Source of the DNA: Linepithema humile
Taxonomy: Eukaryota; Arthropoda; Insecta; Hymenoptera; Formicidae
NCBI RefSeq assembly: GCF_040581485.1
Contig: NC_090131.1
Location: 16,759,501 to 16,823,500 of the forward strand
Length of the DNA: 64,000 nt
Direction: 5' to 3'
Part shown: piece by piece, positions 35,374 through 46,269 of the stretch
Layout: each line of letters begins with the position of its first letter
Position numbering within the stretch: the first letter of the stretch is position 1
The notes under the pieces: model-generated
What the model was told of the DNA's origin: nothing
What the model saw: only the letters and a program-made list of their open reading frames with translations
Databases searched by the model: none
Program-made: the position numbers and the translations under genes

Positions 35374-35392
35374 ATATATATATATATATATA
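35374..35392. repeat. TA microsatellite
   Basis: About nine TA units inside the putative intron between the 35089 microexon and the 35465 acceptor. Confidence 0.85.
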
Positions 35393-35464
35393 GTGTTTTT
35401 TATTTACTTTTATAAATTTAATCTTTGTTTTTGCTCTTGCAAACTTATTCTTGTTCTTGCATAG

Positions 35465-35970
35465 ACCGTATTGTCAAAGCATAGTTACGAATGATGCAGT
35501 TCATTGGTGCGAGGAAAAAGCTATGGTTATTGACACAATTGCTTATGCAGCAATTGACAGAATAGATTCGCTTTTATGGCATGCGTTTCATTGCGTGCTT
35601 CTTTTCTTTCGTGGAGCATCGTAAAATTCGAATTTTAAATAACACACTGGCTATAAAAGTATCAATACATTGTACTTTTTGTACTGCAATGTCTCTGTGG
35701 CCTTCACAATTATCCAAAGTATCTGTAACTATTGATCCATTTATATTTTGCAATTACAGTGAAAGTTTAGCAGATTTGAAATTTCAAGGATAATTTACTC
35801 GAATGACGTATATTGATTTAAAATAATAGAAAACAAGCTGGTCGTTTAAATTGAAATCTGAAGCGATTTATTTCTTCATTATTTGCTCAAACGTACGCAC
35901 AATTATGACAAGATACATATAATGCAATTACAATTACAAGGGAATTAATTGCAAAAAAATAAATATTGTA
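35465..35970 (+). other. candidate last exon with poly(A) signal
   Basis: TTGTTCTTGCATAG gives an acceptor ending at 35464. Joined to the 35089 microexon, the coding part would end at TAG 35482-35484, and the rest would be 3' untranslated sequence up to AATAAA at 35958-35963. An alternative reading of the same exon is open for about 56 codons and is also protein-like (TNDAVHWCEEKAMVIDTIAY, then AAIDRIDSLLWHAF). That frame cannot follow the microexon, because the microexon carries a stop in the matching phase. Confidence 0.18.
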
Positions 35971-36179
35971 TCGCCGAAATTATGCCGGATACACCGGACG
36001 TCTTTCGGCACGCTTCGGCGCAATGAACCGCTTTCGAAACCCGCGTTACGCAGCGAGCACCCTGTATTTAGAGGCGACGGCCTTAGTGGCTCGATCGAGG
36101 CTTCCGTGGCGATGCACGGCTTCTTCCTTTATGCAGTCTTCTTCAACGGCTCCTTGGCAGCCTTAGGCCCAGTAGAAGG

Positions 36180-36850
36180 CTCTCTCTCTCTGCCTTTTTC
36201 TCCCCTCTTTTTCTCTCTTTCTCTCTTCTGTTCCCTTTGCAATCTCCTTCTATCTCCTCCCTCGTCTTCTCCTGGTGAACCTCCGCGCTTTTTTCCCTCT
36301 TCGCGGTAGCCGTCTTCTTTCCTCCGCGCGTCCACCTCGATCGCTCTCGCGCTCTCCTCTTCCTCCGCCCGCCCCCCTCGGCATCGCTGTCCTCTGCTCT
36401 CCTTTTCCCCGCGTTAGTAGGAAAGCCAAGTGGTCCTTTTGCTCGGCGTTCACCGCTGGCGCGCGCGGCCGGGAGGCATATAATTTTCTCGGTGTTTTTA
36501 TTGCGGGGTAACTTGTCTTCAGGTGAGCCGGTCGAGAGGTGGAGGTGGCAGAGGCCGCGGAGGTAGAGTACTACAGGCACAGCTAACGCGCAGTAGCTTT
36601 ACCCTTCTCTCCCGTTTCCCTCCTTCCGCTGCCTCTTCTGCTCTCTTCGCGTCTCGCTAGGTGAGTTTCCCTCTCTCACTCGCGCCCGTTGCTTTTTCCC
36701 TTTGCACGCCCTTTGCCTCTCATTCTCTCCTTCTCTCTCTCTCTCTCTCTTTTCTGCACTCTTCCCGCCTCTCTTCTCTGTAACTCTTCTTTTTCGCCTC
36801 GGGTGTCTTTGTTTCTCCTCGTTCGCCGTCTCGTTTCCTCCCATCTTTCG
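36180..36850. other. polypyrimidine tract with strong donor inside
   Basis: The plus strand is pyrimidine-rich in two blocks (36180-36420 and 36600-36850, including a CT run at 36724-36753). They are separated by a purine-rich GGTGGAGGTGGCAGAGG stretch. CGCTAG|GTGAGTTTCC at 36661 is a near-perfect donor, and TTGTCTTCAG at 36522 could be its acceptor, which would define a noncoding 5' exon of about 138 bp. All long frames here are Lys/Glu/Arg-rich or Ser/Leu-rich artefacts of composition. Confidence 0.35.
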
Positions 36851-37049
36851 TCCCTCTCGCCTCTCGCGCGCCTCCGCAACGGCAGCTACGGCAGCATCCT
36901 TCGAAGCGCAAGGATTTTGACCCTCGTTTCGTGTTGCTTGCGTTTCGCCGTAACTTTCCTGACTTTGTTTTTCGCCTCCGGGTGGAGGAGCAGAGAGAAA
37001 CAGAGAAAGGGAGGAGAGAGAAAAAGAGAGAGAGATAAGGTTGATAAAC

Positions 37050-38660
37050 CGTCGGGTTCACCTCCGTCCTTCTTCTCCCGCACAGGCTACCACGGTACCT
37101 ACGAATTCGCGTTTCCTATTTCCGTCGACCCACGCTTTCGTCGACACGATCGAAAAGGTTGATAGGTCGCGATTCGATCACGATTCTTTTATTGTCGCCA
37201 AGTCCTCGACACTGTCAACTCTGCTGGCGCGGCTTTTCTATTGCATCGCTGATCGTCGACGTTCAAAGCGCCCCTTTGAATATCGGATACGACGAAAATT
37301 CGAGAAATTGATACTTTTATGCCGCCACTATAAAATACATTCATGCGTGACATCCTGAAATTGCTATACTCTTTGGAAACCAATAAAAGTGAGTCGATAG
37401 CTAAACATCCGCTGTTAAAAGTTAAAGATTGTCAAAAAAAAAAAAAAAAAAACGTGAGGAAAATGTTGGAAGTGATTTTTTACTTAAGACAGCGTTTTCC
37501 ATATCTTGTAAAGATCAACAATGCATTATGCATTCCGGGGTTCCACTCGTTTCTACTGTAACACTCGTGTTTTATCGCCTACGCCCCGACCTGTGTAATA
37601 AATTTGAAATTAAAATTCAGCATAGAGCGCATTTGTCACCGCGCATACAAAACTTGACTCCGCCCGGGACTGAATTTTGCACCACATAAATCTTTTTTCC
37701 ATACTGTCGGCTTTAGTCAGGTCTATCCCAATTTACGATCCTTCTGCTCGTTTTAACTGCAGTGTCGGATTTCATACGACCGAGCGTAGCACCGTCCGAA
37801 ATATCCGCGCGACGTCACATCGTTCGGCGCGATCCGCCGGGACGGTAATCGTAACGCGGAACGTCTTAAATGGCGACGTGCCATAACGTCCGTCCGCGTA
37901 ATTAGACTCTCGAATCGCGCACCTGTGCGCTCCCATGACGTGTCCCGCCGCTCGGCACACAGTCGTGCGCTTGAGTGGTTCGCCGGCGAGGATAAAAAAA
38001 AATCTCGAGCTTGATTTGTCAATACGGAATCTCGGCGGCGAGATTAGTCACGTGCGGGCGATAATGCCTCGCGAATGCGGTACACACGCCGAGGTGTGCC
38101 GGTTAGAGTAGATCTATAACCACCGCGATTAGTTGCACAAGGATTACAATGCAACAGCCTGCGATGATCCGATGACAATCTTGCTACACGGCCTTATCTT
38201 CGCGGACCTCGCAGTCTTTTGCGAATCGCGATCGCAATGGAATAGATGTTTTTAAGCGCAATCCTTGTTTGGCAAAGAGAAATAATTTTTCTGTCGCGCT
38301 CGTAATTTTAGCTGGAAGACAACAATGAAGATTTAAGATTTGCGCGCGATTTTCGGGGTCGGACGAAAGTTGCGCGGGGTATGTCGTGGAATTGACGCGA
38401 ACCCGCCGTGAATGCGTCGGCCGGTGACACGGTCGTCGCAATAATCGGCGACCACGTGCGCGCACTTAAACGACGACCGGGCGTAGAAGCATTCGCCGGA
38501 TTCCAATTTCGCGAGGCCAGCGGAACCCCATTATACGTACATCAGAGAACGGAGACGTGCACCGGGAGGCCCTCGGTCAAAGCTCGAAGTCGTGCTGCTC
38601 GTCCTCGATCGATCGGAGCGCATCGCCGTGGGGATCTCTCGCGCGCGCGGCTTTCCCTCC
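37050..38660. other. spacer with 19-A run
   Basis: Mixed sequence with a 19-base poly(A) run at 37434-37452 and CpG-rich text from 37720 onwards. No gene is supported. Confidence 0.4.
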
Positions 38661-38668
38661 CCCCGTCG

Positions 38669-38701
38669 CTCTCTCTCTCTCTCTCTCTCTCACTCTCTCT
38701 T
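38669..38701. repeat. CT microsatellite
   Basis: A CT tract interrupted once by CAC, embedded in CpG-rich sequence. Confidence 0.9.
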
Positions 38702-39315
38702 GCTCTTCATGCATCCCTCTTCCTCTCGAATCCTCGTCTATCTCGAACGCGCCGCCGGTAGCTCCCGTTTCGATCTCCCCGGCTGCGCGCTGCCTGGTAG
38801 CGCGAGTAACGCGCCAACTCGCGTAGCATATTATTAGCAACATCCCTGGCTGCCCGATCGCCCCTGTGGGCTACCGTACCTCGCACCACGCCTCTCCGTT
38901 TCTCTCCCGATGCTGGGGAACAGAAGCCGTCGCATCGGATCTCTCATGTGCGGTGCGCGAGCGCACTTTGGCGCGTGTGGTAGTGGCGCGCTACGAATAC
39001 GTGAATGCGCGTATGCCGGCGCGTACGGTGCGCGCGTATGCATCTCGCACGGTCCCGTGTGTATGTACAGTGTGGCAATAGCAGCCCCATCAGCAGGACA
39101 GGCATAAGAGCGAAGGACGGAGCGAGATGAGGCACGGGAGGGAGGGAGAGAGAGAGAGAGGAAGAGTGAAAGGATGATAGGGGGAGGGAAGAGGCTTATT
39201 GTTGATCGCTAATTATCCTGCCCGGCAATTACATATAATTATCTGACACGCACGCACATCAGCGTGTCCCTTCACGCTGCGTTTCGCGATATTGGGCAAT
39301 CGTGTATGTGTGCAC

Positions 39316-39352
39316 ATGTATGTATGTATGTATGTATGTGAGTGTGTGTGTA
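39316..39352. repeat. TGTA then GT microsatellite
   Basis: Six TGTA units continue into a GT run. A pyrimidine-rich block follows at 39440-39560. Confidence 0.85.
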
Positions 39353-39862
39353 TTTGCACGTTGGTGTGCGGGTCGTAGTGTCGAGGGTTGTGGAGGGAAG
39401 GCGAAACCGATGTACCCGACAGCGTGACGCCGACCGTAGGGCTATTCCTCTTTTTTTCCCTCCCTTTGCCTCACCCCTCTTTGTTCTCTCCTTCTTCTTC
39501 TTCTTTCATGAGCTCTCCTGCTCGTCCACTCTCTCATCGAGGGGGCCTCTCGCCGTTCTCGCTCGACCCCTCCGCTATCACTGCCCAATCTCCTGGCTTT
39601 TATCGCCGCAGCGACGTGGCTACCGGTAGCAGGGGTTTTCGGACGTCGGGATGATCGAGAAATCGATTCGTACGAGCGATCTTATCTCCGATGCAGATGC
39701 TGTCGCGTTACTTCTTTTCGAAGATTTTTATTTCTCGGACGTTGTCTTGTCGTCGAATGATTGATGATGGCTTTACCATGTACCGTATGTTTTTTAATAG
39801 ATATTCGGAGGTGCTAAATTATCATATCGGAATATGATAGTTTGTTACATTAAAAAAGATCT

Positions 39863-40326
39863 TGTAAGAACTTCCGAAGCTCGCATGTTAATATTACGTT
39901 CCATTTTCTGATCATAAATAACAGTGAGATTTTTATTGTATAATTATTTTGATTCCACTTAGATTATATATAATTATTTTATCGTATAATAGACACAGTG
40001 GTATACGCTGAAATTTATTTATTTGATTTGTGTTCAAACAAATTTCCTACGAGTAAATATTGATTAGATTATTCGCTAAATGAAACATGTATGTATTCTA
40101 ATGTAAGAACCGAAGTTTGCATATTAATATTATGACCTTTTTGCATAAATAACAGTGACATTTTATATAAATTTATTTTGGTTTCAAAGATTATATATAA
40201 TTATTTGATTACATATGCACGTGTATCTAACGATCAGTGAGATACAGTGTAATCTATTCGATGCGTGTCTAAATCGATTTCTTGCTCTAAGTAAATTCCG
40301 ATTAGGTTACTTGTTAAACGGAAAAA
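39863..40326. repeat. diverged tandem duplication, units of about 225 bp
   Basis: Unit 1 (39863-40087) and unit 2 (about 40102-40326) share TGTAAGAAC at their starts. In order they also share GCAT-TTAATATTA, CATAAATAACAGTGA, GATTATATATAATTATTT and GTAAAT-GATTAG. Offsets between matching patches vary from 227 to 239 bp, so small insertions and deletions have accumulated. Neither unit keeps an open frame. Confidence 0.75.
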
Positions 40327-40329
40327 TCA

Positions 40330-41040
40330 ATATATCGCTACTATGCATACGTGCGTTGCGAAACCAGTTTAACTTTTCACCAGGCTTTGCTTGTGTGCAC
40401 GGTTTCTTTACATAGTTATCATCGACCTGATCCTGAAATCGGTGCGCGTTATCGATAGGTCCATTCCGATGAAGATTGAACCATCTAAGAAACTACGCAG
40501 CGACTAACGGTACACGCACGTGCATATACGATTGCGTTAGCTCGATGGACTTGTCGATACCCGCAACGGACGTACACATGTACACGCGTATACAGGCCGT
40601 TTCTTGCGATCAGCGGCCACTTATATCTTCGACGCCTTTCTGCGGTCGAGCGTCTTCGACGAAAAACTACGTCGCGCATCACGGCAAACGGAAGGTTAAA
40701 CCGTCCGAACGACCGCGTCATACATCTCTCTTTCTTACATGAGAAAATAATCGAAACATCGAATTACGCTGATAGAGAGAAAAACGTCAAGTACAAGTAC
40801 GACCTCGATGTACTTACTTTTTCCGTGTGTATCTCCCTCTCTCTTTCTCTCTCTTTGCTCGCTCGTCGAGGCGAGATTCAATTATCGCCGCTCTATCGCG
40901 GCTCTACGAGTGCGTCCACGTTGCGATCGTTAAGCGCGAGTCACCGAATGATTCGCGGTGTCCCGACGCTGGATAATGAGGTTCATTATCCTAATGCGCC
41001 AGCCAGCGGAACAGGATTTGTGCGCTACACCGACGCTGAA
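40330..41040. other. spacer, nothing recognised
   Basis: CpG-containing mixed sequence with a short CT run at about 40834-40857. Frames on the two strands at 40476-40742 shadow each other. Confidence 0.35.
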
Positions 41041-41050
41041 TCCAGGGTCA

Positions 41051-41221
41051 ACCTGGTACACCGGGATAATCCTTGGCGCAATCCACTTTGCTCTCAAGCA
41101 AGACGGCCACCTCGACGTTGGAAGACGAGGACGCCCGAGTGTTGGAAGATGCGACGGAAGAAGACCGAGACACCGCGAAGCCCGAATGAAGAGCGAATGG
41201 GATGAAAATGATCACCGTCAT
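41051..41221 (-). CDS. minus-strand frame with signal-peptide-like start
   Basis: An ATG at 41219-41221 begins MTVIIFIPFALHSGFAVS, which has the length and hydrophobicity of a secretion signal. A Ser-rich stretch follows, then EVAVLLESKVDCAKDYPGVP before a TGA at 41048-41050. Codon choice in the last part (GTC GAG GTG GCC GTC) looks coding-like. The stop may be bypassed by splicing, but the nearby donors are weak. The frame stays open upstream of this ATG to 41548. No family is recognised. Confidence 0.15.
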
Positions 41222-41420
41222 CGAAGCAGTTAGACTAAGAGTATTCGAGAGTTTCAGCCGGGACACCGGACTCCGCACGCAGACTTCGGGATGAGGGCTG
41301 ACTCTCGACACGGCGGGTTCGACTGCGGGGTTCAAGGTGACTTCGTGATCCACTGAGCGGTGTGCATTACCGAAGCCCTGGGCTACTCGTTCGTTCGACT
41401 GTTGATGCGATGGCTGTATC

Positions 41421-41441
41421 ATCTCTCTCTCTCTCTCTCTC
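41421..41441. repeat. CT microsatellite
   Basis: Ten CT units within CpG-bearing sequence. Confidence 0.85.
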
Positions 41442-41559
41442 GCCAAACATCCCGTTGCAGAAAACGGGCGCCGCTCACAGCGCTGCCAAAGAAACGCCAT
41501 AAAACTGGCGCGAGCTGAGTATAGCCGGAGGGAGGAGGGAGCGCGCATAGGCAGTCGTA

Positions 41560-43225
41560 CACCGACGTTTAGCGGGAAGAAACGGGAACAGTTGCAGAGA
41601 AGTTAATGGGCAGCGTGCATTTAGAAGGCTGCGGATCGAGCGGGCGCGGAAAAACCGATTATTGCTGACGATTGTAGGATACTTTGCCCGGAGGATGCGG
41701 GCAGAAGATACCACGCGCGTTGCGCTGATTAAAAAATTCCCGACACCGTGTGCGGTTACCCAGGGTCTATAATTTCTCGATTTCTTGCTCTGTTTTGCGC
41801 AAACAGAAAGCGGGTAGAGAGGGAGAAAAAATACATAAATGTACGACATGTTAAAGGATCTTTTGATTTAAATTTCATTAGTCTCCGTAGAGATTGGAGG
41901 AAAATAAGTGCATAACAGATTACCGGATATGCAAAGATGGCTGCGAGGCACGAAAATAGAAGGGAGTAACGTCGAGTCGACAAAACAGACGAGGCGTGCA
42001 GATATCGAGAAAAGCAGATGTCTTACGGCATCCCCGCGACGCAAACAGAAACCATATCCGCGCGTTCGCGAAGAGGGAGGCAAGAAACGGAGCACCGGGA
42101 AGAAAACAGAAAACGCTACGCCGGCCGTGCGTTTGCGCGAAGAAGTATATAAAGCGACTGCCGTTCGGCGAGCATTTGGAGGGAGAAAGAACGGCGGCTC
42201 GCAAACGGCGGAAAGAAGAGGAGAGAGAAAGAAGAGGGGGAAAAAAAAAGGGAACGATCCTCGACGAATATGCGCGGCCGCGTTTAGCCGCAGGAGGATA
42301 AAGAATATACGCGCTCTTGGCGAGTGCGCGCGAGGGAAGAGAAATGAGACGAAACGGGATGAGGGCTGCGGCGCCAGCGAGCTAATTACCGCCCCTGTTT
42401 TGTAACCTAAACGGCTGCGGGCGTGTACCTGCGAGATGTATCTCTCGACTTACGGGCGCGTTCACCAGCATCCATCCACCGTGCATCGCCGCCGAGCATC
42501 GCCGATCCGCGGCGGTATTGTGTTCCGCGCCGCGGCGCGCACCTCCTTGCCTCCTTACGAGCTGTGTTCGCAGGAAATCGCGAAATGGATACCCATTTCG
42601 CGTACACAGGCGGCCGCGGAAGCCGAGACCGAAGATGTGTCTTCGGTTGACGCATCCGAGCGGCACGCCTTCGTGTACGTCTTCGCGCGTCTCGAGGGTG
42701 AAACTTGCTCCCGTTTCTAAAGAACATTGTTTGGATCCGACCGGGGGAAGCTAATACCTGAACGCTGCGACTTAGAGCGACTTCGCAGACGCATAAGTGG
42801 CTTTCGGGGATCGTGTTTCCTCTCTATTTAGCGTTCTCCGGCTATACGATTTCGTCCCGTTCTTGTTTCTCTGAACCGCGCTCGCTCTCCCGCTGTGCCG
42901 TCTTGTACTATTAAGCGCGGAACGCAATTTACGCTCACGAAAAGTAATTAACGTAGTACAAACGCAAAATAGCATGTTCCCTCGGGAGTCTCCAATTTTG
43001 GTATAATTTAAAAATGAATAATGTTTTTTTGCCACGGCTCTTTTTGCATTTTTCAAATTTGATCGGTGAATAATATTTTGTTCAAAGTATTGTATGAATT
43101 AATCCGAAAAATTTATTTCACCTTTTATCTCAAGTATTTTTTCTCAAACTGCGACCTTTTGATTTTATGTCGCGCGGATGCATCATTATGCGCGACTTCG
43201 ACGCAGTTGAATGATATGTTTTTTT
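41560..43225. other. spacer with CpG-rich and GA-rich parts
   Basis: GA- and CpG-rich between 41900 and 42400, CpG-rich to 42720, then AT-rich. TATATAAAG at 42146 resembles the 23.2 kb TATA boxes, with a weak GCATTT 28 bp downstream. Frames of 75-165 codons on both strands at 41908-42727 overlap each other and are Arg-rich, so I call none of them. Confidence 0.35.
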
Positions 43226-43232
43226 CCTGCTT

Positions 43233-43355
43233 ATGGCGCGAAATAATTGTGACGCGGTAACGGAGAGAAGTTTCATTGTCACTCGCGCGGGAGAGAACAC
43301 TCGAATTCCCTCTTCGACATACCGAGAATCGATAGCTGCATTTCGCGACAAATTG
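43233..43355 (+). CDS. candidate first exon ending at GTGAGC donor
   Basis: An ATG at 43233 opens 41 codons that reach AAATTG|GTGAGCCTC at 43356 in phase 0. The peptide is well mixed (MARNNCDAVTERSFIVTRAG, then ENTRIPSSTYRESIAAF). Past the donor the frame continues but becomes Leu-rich. No family, signal peptide or promoter motif is seen, and the start context (CTTATGG) is ordinary. Confidence 0.16.
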
Positions 43356-44150
43356 GTGAGCCTCGCGTTTTCCGGTTTCCTTCTTCTTTTACTCCGCCAC
43401 TCGACGTCACTCGAACGCTCTGCCGAGAAAAGCGTGGGTGGTTCGGTTCAAAAGGTCGTGATTTTCGGCGCGATTTCGTGTTCCGCGGTTCGCCCCGATC
43501 TAATGATCCGTGTCCCCGAGGACGCCGGCTGAGTGTGGCTGAGGAGGTCCTTGTTCCTCGGCCGAGGTTCTTCTGGGTCCCGACTTAAAGACTGAAGTGG
43601 TACACAATATTGTCGCCGTGGGGTCAACGACACCCCCGCGCCGCCGCTGTTACCTCCTTTTTTTCTCCCGATGGCCCTCCCTTCTCCCGCCGAGCCTCCC
43701 TCTCGCGCGCCCGCTCGACGGACCCTTTCTTCAATTAAAGCCGAAGGAATCGACGGAGAGATGATTGAACATTGTGCGCCACAATGCAGTAGCATGTACA
43801 GGCCCGTTTCTCCGCGCTCAGCGAGAGTATGTAGTACATAGGAGCAACTGGACCATGATTGACGACGTGACGTTTCCCCTCTCCTCCCCCCTCCCTTGCG
43901 TCTCTTCGCTCTTTGTTGTCCTCTCTTTCTCTCTCTTTCTCTCGGCCCCCTCAGTATTCTTCCCTCTCTGCCACTTCGAGAGGTAGTAATCCTCCGCAAG
44001 CTGAACATCGCACTGAAGACGCACAATCCTCGGAGTTCTCTTTCTCATTCTTCCGCTTATTCGCAGCCTCTCTCTTTTCCTCGTTCCTGCTGTTTCTCTC
44101 TTTCTCTCCTCGAAGCCTCCGAGAGTTTCCCTTTACTCTCCCATTGTGTG

Positions 44151-44163
44151 CGTGCGCGCGCGC

Positions 44164-44222
<59 letters not shown>
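44151..44222. repeat. compound GC-GT-TA dinucleotide repeat
   Basis: A CG run of about 14 bp passes into about 16 GT units and then about 13 TA units without a break. The alternating purine-pyrimidine part can adopt Z-DNA and the TA part can extrude cruciforms. It is preceded by pyrimidine-rich DNA from 43870. Confidence 0.95.
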
Positions 44223-44985
44223 CCACTTCCTCTCTCTCCATCTCTCTATACCATTTCGATCTGCTACCTCTCGTAATACCAGCTTTGTCCCAATCTTCGT
44301 CCTGATCCTACCTCTACGGCGCGGGGACACGCTCCTTCGGGATCCTCGAAACCGGAAGATGTTCCGCTCGTGCGGATTATATCGATGCAAGTGGACTCGC
44401 GCGGAGATAGCCGGTCTCCATATATCACGGCCAGTGAACTCGGGGATTCGACGAATCGATATATCGCCGCTGGTCGGCTTTCGACACGCTTAGCTCCGCT
44501 TTTTAATTCCGAAGCGTCGGATATAAATGTGCTCAACGTCGACTCTCGCCCGACTCTCGATCCAAATACAACGATGCGGATTTATAGGCGATGTGGAAAC
44601 AGTGGAGAAAGAGAGAGTGTCTATATACTTATATCGATATTCAACGCTGAAATCTGTTGTGTGTAAAAATTAGTAGGATATTATTTGTAACTATTTTTGC
44701 TATCTTTTATTGTTAAACTGTAATTGATTGAGAAAGTGCGGAACTGCTTTTATTACAGGACCCTTCATGCATATGCTAATATAACGCTCAACTACTTCGC
44801 ATGATCCGTCTCACAATTTGCTATAGATTCGTATCACTGCACTTCCATCAATCATCTCGATGAATCGTCGGTGAAATTTGCAGAAAGCCAAGTGCCCCGC
44901 GTTATCCTTATCGCGGTGATGTATGACATCACGCAGCTACGATACTCGTGCTCCGCTTTGTGTCTTCTGCGTAATCAATTTTCAG

Positions 44986-45086
44986 CGATTCGATCGCTGA
45001 CGAGCGGACCGCGGCGGGAATACATGTCCGGGCGCAATGAAATCGCAAGCGTGAAGGCAATTCCTTAGGACGAAGTTGAGGTGAAG
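44986..45086 (+). other. candidate noncoding exon with good splice sites
   Basis: GTAATCAATTTTCAG ends at 44985 and GTGAAG|GTAAGAGC begins an intron at 45087, so both ends are near consensus. All three forward frames contain a stop within the 101 bp, so a coding role would need it to be a last or untranslated exon. It could belong to a long noncoding RNA or a 5' leader. Confidence 0.18.
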
Positions 45087-45143
45087 GTAAGAGCGTGCTC
45101 GCTCCAGGTCAACCAACTCAAACGTATGGTTGAGACGCCCTCC

Positions 45144-45151
45144 CTCTTCTT

Positions 45152-45198
<47 letters not shown>

Positions 45199-45222
45199 CT
45201 CTCTCTTCCTTTCTTTCTTTCT
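45144..45222. repeat. CT microsatellite with CTTT variants
   Basis: An approximately 80-bp pyrimidine tract: CT units, then CTTT units towards the 3' end. It follows the 45087 donor at the position of an intron pyrimidine tract. Confidence 0.9.
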
Positions 45223-46044
45223 CCCGCGGTTGTTGGTTGCACGTTGTATATGCTCCCTCCAAGTGTCCTCCCGCCCTCTCCTACTCTCAAATCGGCGAAC
45301 TCGTGCCATCGAGGTGCTCACGTTGCGAGGTTCAGCAGTTTTGCCTTTGTCGAATACATTTTCAGTAACGCGATCTCGCAAATACGCTCGAAGAAAGAAA
45401 ACACAGTAAATATAGCGATAAAAAACATCGTAAATATAAAACGAGAAATTGAAAAAAATAAGTAACGAATAAAATCAAGCCATATATAATCCAAATGCTA
45501 ATCTTGTGATCAGGAAGATTAGAACAATTATTTGTAATATGATAATTATACGAATTGTTCATAAATGGCACACGTAGTTAGGGATGTGTGAGAATAATTA
45601 TATATATATTTCATATACTCTGCAAATATCAATTTGCAAATAGACGAGGGAGAAAATTAAATAAATGCATACTCTACGAGCGAAACTCTGACTTTTATTG
45701 TTTGTCTATAGGAAACCGAAATGTGTAACATGCGGAAGTTCACGCTTGCACGGACAGTTGTTTAATTACACGTTGTAATACGCGGCAATTTAAACGTACC
45801 AATTTTCAGTGGCGAGTAAGATCCACGCATACGGCAGCAGGCATTCTCGTATAATGTATTCACGAAATAACGAACGTTAATTGCCGCTTTATTCCCGTGT
45901 CGCTTGCAATTACCGATAATTATTCACTTACATTACAACATTTCGACATTGCAAATTGTGATCAGCGACAGCATTTTCTGAACTAATGTCACCGCGATGC
46001 GTGACTCATTGATACGATTGCATTTTGTCTGTCGTCGGTGTCCC

Positions 46045-46061
46045 GTCACGTGACACGTGAC
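46045..46061. promoter_or_regulatory. paired CACGTG E-boxes
   Basis: GTCACGTGACACGTGAC holds two CACGTG cores 7 bp apart. GTCACGTGAC matches the CLEAR-type site bound by MITF/TFEB-class bHLH-zip factors. A 68-codon open frame follows without an ATG start, so the link to a gene is unproven. Confidence 0.3.
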
Positions 46062-46269
46062 CAACGAAACAGATCGGTCTGCGGTTAGAGATACGCGACT
46101 TAATTGCAACTTATCTGAATATTCGCCGAATATACAACTGGTGTTGTATTGCGACTCTTTATTATTACGCATTGATACCGAAGTATCGCCATATGAACGT
46201 TTCGTTAGTCGCGGCGGTAGTTTGACCAACGCGTTTTACGCAACTGCCGCGAAAGTGGGTTAAACGCGT

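Noticed and set aside
36143..36844. Minus-strand Lys/Glu/Arg-rich frames of 67-145 codons
   Set aside because: They are the complement of polypyrimidine tracts and shadow each other.
37434..37452. 19-base poly(A) run as the tail of a retroposed gene copy
   Set aside because: An AATAAA lies about 50 bp upstream, but I see no upstream coding remnant or flanking direct repeat.
43448..44026. 192-codon minus-strand frame
   Set aside because: Composition is Arg/Gly/Glu/Ser from CpG- and GA-rich DNA, with no motif and no supporting signal.
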